Positions 29,701 through 34,571 of a stretch of DNA of 34,571 bases are shown piece by piece. Location of the stretch: NCBI GenBank assembly GCA_017508965.1, contig JAFWQT010000117.1, forward strand, positions 1 through 34,571, read 5' to 3'. A model generated the notes under the pieces. The model worked only from the letters and a program-made list of their open reading frames with translations, ran no database searches and had not been told where the DNA came from. A program made the position numbers and the translations under genes. This stretch comes from Prevotella sp. (lineage in GTDB: Bacteria > Bacteroidota > Bacteroidia > Bacteroidales > Bacteroidaceae). Positions within the stretch are counted from its first letter, which is position 1, and each line of letters begins with the position of its first letter.

Positions 29701-32156
29701 AAGACGGAGTAGAACACCGTGACATCCTCTTCCGATGACCCCACGAGCACGCTGACGGGCTTGTCGCCAAACTCATCGCCGCTCTGATAGAACCAGTCGG
29801 GTGTTTCCGTGGGTGGCTGCTGGTCGTCGATGCCGAAAATCACGAAACTATGTTTCAGCGAGTCTTCCCCGCACCTGGCCTCCAGCAGGTGCCTGCCCGA
29901 CGAGAGGCGGGCAAAGCCATACTTGGCATCCTTTGCCTGGAAAGCGGTATTGGCCTTCACGCTGATGGGCTGCTGCCCGTCAATCGTGTAGGTCACGTCT
30001 CCGGCAATCTCCTTGCCGGCGGCATTCCATCGGGTAAACTTATAGGTGCCAAGTTCTCCCCTTACCACCTGCGCCGGCATATCCAGCGACAATGCCGTGG
30101 GACGCGTTCCCAACGGCAGCACGAAAGCACCGTGATGCGACTCCCCAGCCACGTCGGTCACGTCGGCCTCGATATGGAAGTTGAAGAAACAGGCATCCCT
30201 GAGTTCCGAGTCGTCCACCTCCAGCGGTACCTTCACCTCGAAGGTTCCGTCGTCGGCCGTAACGGTCTCGTCGTCGGTAATCTCCTCCTCATCATTGTTG
30301 CTGCGCCACCACCAAATGGCCTCGCGCCTTGTAACGGTATATTTCACCTTTGCATTCTGCACCGGAATACCGGCATAGCTCAGCGCCTTACCCTTGACGG
30401 TCACCACGTCGCCAGCCTTATACACTTCGTTCACCTCGTCGAAGGTCACCTCATACGTGGGACGCTTGTATTCCTCCACGCGAATGCCCGTATAGGCGCT
30501 ATACCTGTCGACGCGCAGACTGAACATGCCCGTCAGTCCCTTTGCCGGCAGCGTGAAGTCGGCCGATGCCGAGCCAAAGCTGTCGGTGGTCAGGTCTTTC
30601 TCGGCCACCTTTTTATTATTAGCATCAAAGAGCATCAGCTTCAGCCCGGTGTCGGGCACGGCCTTCGTGTCGATACCCTTCTTGTTCACGAAACACACCA
30701 CCGAGGCATGCACCTGCTGTCCCGGGCGGTATATCTTGCGGTCGGTATAGATGTTCACAATCCAGTTTTCCGACGACGGCTCACGATAATCGTACGAGCC
30801 CCATCCGGCGCTGACCATCGGCATGGCCTTGTCGGTATCGGTATAAGCCCTGTACGATGCGAGGCCTTGCTCTTCGCTACATTCCACCACGCCGTTGGCA
30901 TCGGCCTTCTTCTTCACCGTGGGGTCGTTCTTCTTCGCATGGCGCCGCTCAAATTCCATGTTGGCACCGCCGACGGGTTTTCCCGTCAGGGCATCCACCA
31001 CGATGTAGCGCGTCCTGTCGTCGGGCAGGTTTTCCGAAATCACCTTCAGGTTGCTCACCCTGTAGTCGAGCGTGTCGGGCTTGATGGTTTCCTTGCCGGT
31101 GGTGAACTCCACCTTGTAATGGCCCAGCGGCAAGCGCGGAATCATCAGCGTATCCTTGCCTATGTCGTAGGGCTTCATGTGGTCGTAGTGGCGCGTCACG
31201 GTCTTCACGGTCTGCTTTGTCTTGGCATCGAAGATACGCATCGTCAGGAAGCCGATGTTGCGGATATTGCGCACCTCCACCTCGCAACTGTCGGCCAGCG
31301 TGCTGAGCGAGCGCTCCACATCTGCCATATACTTCGGACAGGTGAGGTCCTGCTGCACCTTCCTGAAGTAGTTGGTGTTGGCATAGGTGGGCCATGTCTT
31401 CAGCGCATAGTCGGCAAACTCCATCTCCTCCTTGGCCGAGCCATAGCGCATTCTGCCTAATTTCTTCTCGGCCAGCCATCCGCATTCGGGCAAGTCCTGA
31501 TAGGTACGTATGAGCGAGTCGATGTCGTGCTCCACATGGTAGGCAGTCAGCATCGTAGCCAGCCGGTTGCCCTGCTCTTTGTAGAATTTATGCATGATGC
31601 GGTAGGCCTCGCTGTAGCCGTTCTCGGCGGCATGATAGCCAATCACCGATAGCAGGTCGTGGTTGAACATCCGGCTGTCGATGCCCTTTTCCACGAACGG
31701 TTCATAGTCTTTGGTCTTCGTCGCAGCCAGCATCAGGGGCTTGCTCAGCGACTTCTCGAAGCACGCCATTCCCTTCGAATGCTGCTCGTCGCCATATCTG
31801 CTGTCTGAGCAGTACACCTGTCCCAGCACGGCATTCAGCACGGCGGCCATCACGGGCTGCGTGTGCTCGTAGGCCAGTGCCTGGCGCTCCAGGTCGCTGA
31901 TGATACGGTCGAGCGAGTCGGGCGAGATGTTCAGCTGCACCTTGGCTTGCTGCAGCTCGGCCTTCAGCAGCTGCCCGTAGTCGTCATCGCGGGTGGCCTT
32001 GTCCACAATTTTCTGCAGGGCCTCCATCTGCGTCTTCGGCAGGTCTTTGGCTTCGGCCTCTCTCACGGCCTCCCATAATTTGTTGTAATTCTGACCAAAA
32101 AGCATAGTAAACGGCATTACAAGTAAAAATACTGTAGATATAAATCTGTTTCTCAT
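26721..32156 (-). CDS. Alpha-2-macroglobulin-like envelope protein with a SusC/TonB-receptor-like insert
   Basis: 1811 residues from ATG 32156; the longer frame would start inside the -7 box. A signal peptide (MRNRFISTVFLLVMPFTMLFG) is followed by a helical N-terminal part, macroglobulin beta domains (IYTDRKIYRPGQQVHASVV at about 480), the A2M domain (AFFYPALETDASGRVALKF, then LPESVTTWRFIGLAHD) and C-terminal helical thioester-type domains (GLRNLQNSDGSFSWWKGM). The usual thioester Cys-x-Glu-Gln is missing: the site reads ALPFVGNVNDANAISLAA before YYANSLG. Just before the A2M domain is LNEVVVVGYGTQKKS (about residues 1018-1032), identical in style to the N-terminal plug start of SusC receptors. 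Such proteins are thought to trap proteases. First gene of a four-gene operon. Confidence 0.88.
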   Translation of the reverse strand: MRNRFISTVFLLVMPFTMLFGQNYNKLWEAVREAEAKDLPKTQMEALQKIVDKATRDDDYGQLLKAELQQAKVQLNISPDSLDRIISDLERQALAYEHTQPVMAAVLNAVLGQVYCSDSRYGDEQHSKGMACFEKSLSKPLMLAATKTKDYEPFVEKGIDSRMFNHDLLSVIGYHAAENGYSEAYRIMHKFYKEQGNRLATMLTAYHVEHDIDSLIRTYQDLPECGWLAEKKLGRMRYGSAKEEMEFADYALKTWPTYANTNYFRKVQQDLTCPKYMADVERSLSTLADSCEVEVRNIRNIGFLTMRIFDAKTKQTVKTVTRHYDHMKPYDIGKDTLMIPRLPLGHYKVEFTTGKETIKPDTLDYRVSNLKVISENLPDDRTRYIVVDALTGKPVGGANMEFERRHAKKNDPTVKKKADANGVVECSEEQGLASYRAYTDTDKAMPMVSAGWGSYDYREPSSENWIVNIYTDRKIYRPGQQVHASVVCFVNKKGIDTKAVPDTGLKLMLFDANNKKVAEKDLTTDSFGSASADFTLPAKGLTGMFSLRVDRYSAYTGIRVEEYKRPTYEVTFDEVNEVYKAGDVVTVKGKALSYAGIPVQNAKVKYTVTRREAIWWWRSNNDEEEITDDETVTADDGTFEVKVPLEVDDSELRDACFFNFHIEADVTDVAGESHHGAFVLPLGTRPTALSLDMPAQVVRGELGTYKFTRWNAAGKEIAGDVTYTIDGQQPISVKANTAFQAKDAKYGFARLSSGRHLLEARCGEDSLKHSFVIFGIDDQQPPTETPDWFYQSGDEFGDKPVSVLVGSSEEDVTVFYSVFSGNKELDHGSFVVSNSIRRIDYNYKEEYGSGLLLTYAWVKNGKVYTHRSVIRKPLPEKQLKLKWTTFRDRLTPGQKETWTLQILRPDGKPAKAQLLATLFDKSLDQLDMHNWGLSLGLYQNLPNTRWMYDSFGGMIASGTGKLNPLSMNSWVFSHFCDDAKLNAYRYFTRAAMGRNVMYSKAAAAPMAMEESAMADDALNEVVVVGYGTQKKSLVTGSAVKDKKEENAKQESAQVRENLSETAFFYPALETDASGRVALKFTLPESVTTWRFIGLAHDKEMNHGMLEGEAVAKKDVMVMPNMPRFVREGDEATVTARIANTSKLEVKGTARLQLLDPETEKLVYEQKLPFAVKPDKTSTVAFNVATGKFATGNGQSLYICRIVAEGAKFSDGEQHYLPVLPNMELVTNTYPFTQNKPGTKEIDVSALIPSSVTKSQQARLTVEYTNSPAWLMVQALPFVGNVNDANAISLAAAYYANSLGKYILSQCPTVEQTFRQWQAMDEKDSPLQSALDKNQELKNLVLDETPWVADAQRETEQRKALANFFDENMLSYRLEQALKGLRNLQNSDGSFSWWKGMSGSPCMTAEVLEFLTRLDLLAGNNSETRSLISNANRFLGKTVVKEVKELKKLEKENKPVYIYDYHALQWIYVNAISGNKLSSGEKEAKEYLMNYLETKRRTESIYSKALMAVVLAKDGQTEKALEYLKSLKEYTVYTEEKGRYYDTPRASYSWCNYRIPTQTAVIEALQLVQQGNVSEEDATFVEEMQRWLLQEKRTQAWDTPISSVNAVYAFLNGRAGILAKQEPTVLKLDGKVIETPKSTAGLGYVKTVIHDDGNLKNSTFKAEKTSHGTSWGALYAQFMQPATEVSDAGSGIKVTREILNADKELKVGDKVKIRLTIEAERDYDFVQVSDKRAACLEPVNPLSGYHWGYYIAPKDNTTNYYFDRLAKGKLVIESEYYIDRAGTYQTGTCTVQCAYSPEYSARAKAQVLKIKE

Positions 32157-32180
32157 ACGGTTCACCTTTTTAATAATATG

Positions 32181-32212
32181 CAAAGATAGGGCTTTTTTCC
32201 CATTTCTACAAA
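32181..32212 (-). promoter_or_regulatory. Promoter of the alpha-2-macroglobulin - DUF1573 - meaB - ispH operon
   Basis: Minus strand TTTG (32209-32212), 20 bp, TATCTTTG (32181-32188): a full consensus promoter. The leader to ATG 32156 carries AAAAAGGTG as a possible ribosome site. Confidence 0.68.
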
Positions 32213-32341
32213 CAAAAACTAGTTAAATAGTCTAACCAATACTTATTACTTCAAAAAAACAAAGAAAGAGAAAAAAATGCCGCCGCAAAGAAAATACCAT
32301 TAAAAAGCATAAAAGTATCACGTTATTGAACAGAATTTTAT

Positions 32342-32349
32342 TAACTTTG
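32342..32349 (+). promoter_or_regulatory. Promoter -7 box of the GH94 gene
   Basis: TAACTTTG, full TAnnTTTG match, 45 bp before ATG 32395. No -33 TTTG at standard spacing. Confidence 0.5.
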
Positions 32350-32394
32350 CAAACTGAAAAAAGTAAATCATTAAACACAATACCTATTCCGCAA

Positions 32395-34571
32395 ATGAAC
32401 AATAAAACTTACGGACATTTCGACGACGCTCACCGCGAATATGTCATCACCGACCCACAGACACCATGGCCGTGGATCAACTATCTGGGCAACGAAGACT
32501 TCTTCTCGCTGATTTCCAACACCGCCGGCGGCTACTCGTTCTTCAAGGACGCCAAGTTCCGCCGCATCACGCGCTATCGTTACAATGGCGTTCCCATGGA
32601 TAATGGCGGCCGCTATTTCTACATCAACGACGGGAAGGACGTATGGAATCCCGGATGGAAACCCTGCAAGACGCCACTCGACAGCTACGAGTGCCGCCAC
32701 GGCATGAGCTACACCCGTATCACGGGCCAGAAGAACGGCGTGGAGGCCTCGGTGCTCTTTTTCGTTCCCCTGAAGAAATGGTGCGAGGTGCAGAAACTCA
32801 CGCTCAAGAACCTCACCGGCGAGACCAAGCGCCTGAAGCTGTTCTCGTTCGCCGAGTGGTGCCTCTGGAACGCTGCCACCGACATGGAGAACTTCCAGCG
32901 CAACTTCTCTACGGGCGAGGTCGAAATCGATGGCTCGGTCATCTATCACAAGACCGAATACAAGGAGCGCCGCAACCACTATGCCTACTACTCGGTGAAC
33001 GTTCCCGTTCAGGGATTCGATACCGACCGCGAGTCGTTCATCGGTCTCTACAACGAGTTTGCCAACCCCGACGCCGTGATGGAAGGCCGTCCCCGCAACT
33101 CGGTGGCCCACGGATGGAGCCCCATCGCCTCCCACTACATCGAGGTGGAGCTGCAGCCCGGCGAGCAGAAGGATTTCATCTTCGTGCTGGGCTACGTGGA
33201 GCAGCCGCAGGAAGAGAAATATGCCGGAAAGACGCCCGGACTGATCACCTCGCTTGGCGACCTCGACCGTACTTTTATTAATAAGGTGAGAGCCCAGCAG
33301 ACCATTGCCGAGTTCGATACCGTGGAGAAAGTTGACAAGGCGTTTGCCGAACTCGCCGAGTTCTGGGACGACCTGCTCGACCGCTACACCGTGAAGACCG
33401 GCAACGAGAGCCTCGACCGCATGGTCAACATCTGGAACCAGTACCAGTGCATGGTGACGTTCAACTTCTCGCGCTCGGCCTCGTTCTTCGAGAGCGGCGT
33501 GGGCCGCGGCATGGGCTTCCGCGACTCCAACCAAGACCTCGTGGGCTTCGTGCACCAGATTCCCAGCCGTGCCCGCGAGCGCATCATCGACATTGCCTCC
33601 ACGCAGTTCCCCGACGGCGGCTGCTACCACCAGTACCAGCCACTCACCAAGCGCGGCAACAACGACATCGGCGGCGGCTTCAACGACGACCCCATGTGGC
33701 TCATCTTCGGAACCGTGGCCTATATCAAGGAAACAGGCGACTTCTCCATCCTCGACGAGATGGTGCCCTGGGACAACGAGCCCGGCACCGAGGTATCGCT
33801 CTTCGACCACCTGCGCATCTCTTTCAACCACGTCGTGGAGAACCTCGGACCCCACAAGTTGCCGCTCATCGGACGTGCCGACTGGAACGACTGCCTCAAC
33901 CTGAACTGCTTCTCGTGGGACCCCAACGAGAGTTTCCAGACCACCGAGAACAACAGCGTAGGCTCCAAGGCCGAGTCGCTCATGATCGCCGGCCTCTTTG
34001 TGGTATGCGGCAAGGATTATGTGGAGCTTTGTCAGCAACTGTCTAGTAAAACTAGTAATACTAGTCAATCTAGTATCTACTCCGCCGAGGCCGCCCGTGC
34101 CCAGAAGGAAATCGACGCCATGATTGCCGCCGTGAAGAAAGACGGATGGGACGGCGAGTGGTATCTGCGCGCCTACGACTTCTACGGCAACAAGATTGGT
34201 TCCCACGAGAACGAGGAAGGCAAGATCTTCATCGAGTCGCAGGGATGGTGCGCCATGGCTGGCATCGGTCAGGAAGAAGGTATGGTTGACAAGGCACTCG
34301 ACTCCTGCAAGAAATACCTCGACTCCGAACACGGTATGGTGCTCAACAACCCAGCCTTCACCACCTACCACGTGGAGATGGGCGAAATCAGCTCCTACCC
34401 TGCCGGCTACAAGGAGAATGCAGGTATCTTCTGCCACAACAACCCATGGGTCATCATCGGCGACACCGTGGCTGCCCGCGGCAACGACGCCTGGGAACTC
34501 TATCAGAAAATTTCCCCCGTATTCATCAAGGACCAGACGCTCCATAAGGTGGAGCCATACGTGAACTGTCA
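32395..34571 (+). CDS. GH94 cellobiose phosphorylase-like enzyme, 3' end outside window
   Basis: The frame is open from ATG 32395 to the right edge, about 725 residues; the family is about 810-820, so the last tenth is missing. It begins [20 protein letters not shown] and shows GH94 marks: [75 protein letters not shown], and the catalytic Asp496 in [13 protein letters not shown]. No signal peptide, so cytoplasmic: it splits cellobiose or a related disaccharide with phosphate, saving ATP. Within it, 34043-34078 holds a low-GC 9-bp tandem repeat that adds a Ser/Thr-rich stretch ([13 protein letters not shown]). Transcribed away from the alpha-2-macroglobulin operon. Confidence 0.92.
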   Translation, partial: MNNKTYGHFDDAHREYVITDPQTPWPWINYLGNEDFFSLISNTAGGYSFFKDAKFRRITRYRYNGVPMDNGGRYFYINDGKDVWNPGWKPCKTPLDSYECRHGMSYTRITGQKNGVEASVLFFVPLKKWCEVQKLTLKNLTGETKRLKLFSFAEWCLWNAATDMENFQRNFSTGEVEIDGSVIYHKTEYKERRNHYAYYSVNVPVQGFDTDRESFIGLYNEFANPDAVMEGRPRNSVAHGWSPIASHYIEVELQPGEQKDFIFVLGYVEQPQEEKYAGKTPGLITSLGDLDRTFINKVRAQQTIAEFDTVEKVDKAFAELAEFWDDLLDRYTVKTGNESLDRMVNIWNQYQCMVTFNFSRSASFFESGVGRGMGFRDSNQDLVGFVHQIPSRARERIIDIASTQFPDGGCYHQYQPLTKRGNNDIGGGFNDDPMWLIFGTVAYIKETGDFSILDEMVPWDNEPGTEVSLFDHLRISFNHVVENLGPHKLPLIGRADWNDCLNLNCFSWDPNESFQTTENNSVGSKAESLMIAGLFVVCGKDYVELCQQLSSKTSNTSQSSIYSAEAARAQKEIDAMIAAVKKDGWDGEWYLRAYDFYGNKIGSHENEEGKIFIESQGWCAMAGIGQEEGMVDKALDSCKKYLDSEHGMVLNNPAFTTYHVEMGEISSYPAGYKENAGIFCHNNPWVIIGDTVAARGNDAWELYQKISPVFIKDQTLHKVEPYVNC
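34043..34078 (+). repeat. In-frame 9-bp tandem repeat inside the GH94 gene
   Basis: CTAGTAAAA, CTAGTAATA, CTAGTCAAT, CTAGTATCT: four units of 9 bp with an invariant CTAGT. Three codons per unit, encoding (Ser/Thr)-Ser-x repeats. It contrasts sharply with the GC-rich gene around it. Confidence 0.85.

Noticed and set aside
29850..31460. Long open frame antisense to the alpha-2-macroglobulin gene
   Set aside because: Same reason: shadow of a GC-rich gene, no recognisable protein.
32371..34545. 724-codon open frame antisense to the GH94 gene
   Set aside because: The plus frame is an unmistakable GH94 enzyme; the antisense product is Val/Gly/His-rich and lacks motifs.

Overview
The window looks like chromosomal DNA from a Bacteroidota/Bacteroidales genome, most likely Prevotella/Segatella-like. 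The evidence is the repeated Bacteroidota-type -7 promoter box TAnnTTTG (sometimes with TTTG 19-20 bp upstream), a PorQ-type type IX secretion protein, an orphan LytTR regulator, CarboxypepD_reg and DUF1573 proteins, an alpha-2-macroglobulin-like giant, and GH3, CE15 and GH94 plant-glycan enzymes. No rRNA, tRNA, CRISPR array, transposase or integrase was recognised. All calls come from reading the sequence; no database search was run.

Left part (1-9.7 kb), visibly AT-rich and accessory: the 5' part of an exported protein (runs off the left edge), an orphan LytTR regulator, a small Tyr/Asn-rich exported protein, a TPR-CHAT protease-like protein, a three-gene unit with a DUF3990 ADP-ribosyltransferase-like protein, then an operon of exported caspase-like protease, ECF sigma factor and membrane anti-sigma-like protein. 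A divergent pair of unknown genes (192 aa with a CxxC-HxxH tail; 467 aa with a coiled-coil tail) closes this part. Three genes here (the Tyr-rich exported protein and both genes of the divergent pair) share a striking promoter: TGTTTAC, exactly 28 bp, then GTAAACA, with a TATWAW hexamer at a fixed place between. This is the strongest undescribed signal in the window, and it surrounds two caspase-fold proteins, their sigma circuit and a candidate toxin.

Middle part (9.7-13 kb), repeat-rich: two related 22-bp tandem arrays, a 17-bp tandem array, a pair of inverted 35-bp repeats, a patatin-like phospholipase, a DUF4160/DUF2442 pair, and a MITE-like element of about 495 bp with terminal inverted repeats of about 92 bp.

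Right part (13-34.6 kb), GC-richer and mostly core: a Cys-motif CarboxypepD_reg protein, a radical SAM activase-like enzyme and a GH3 lipoprotein in one tight operon; the minus-strand operon tonB - polyprenyl synthase - unknown - tatD-like; porQ; a CE15 glucuronoyl esterase-like gene between porQ and cmk; the minus-strand operon alpha-2-macroglobulin - DUF1573 - meaB - ispH, which converges on cmk with overlapping 3' ends; and a GH94 cellobiose phosphorylase-like gene running off the right edge. Two features stand out here: a SusC/TonB-receptor-like segment embedded in the alpha-2-macroglobulin protein, and an in-frame 9-bp tandem repeat inside the GH94 gene.
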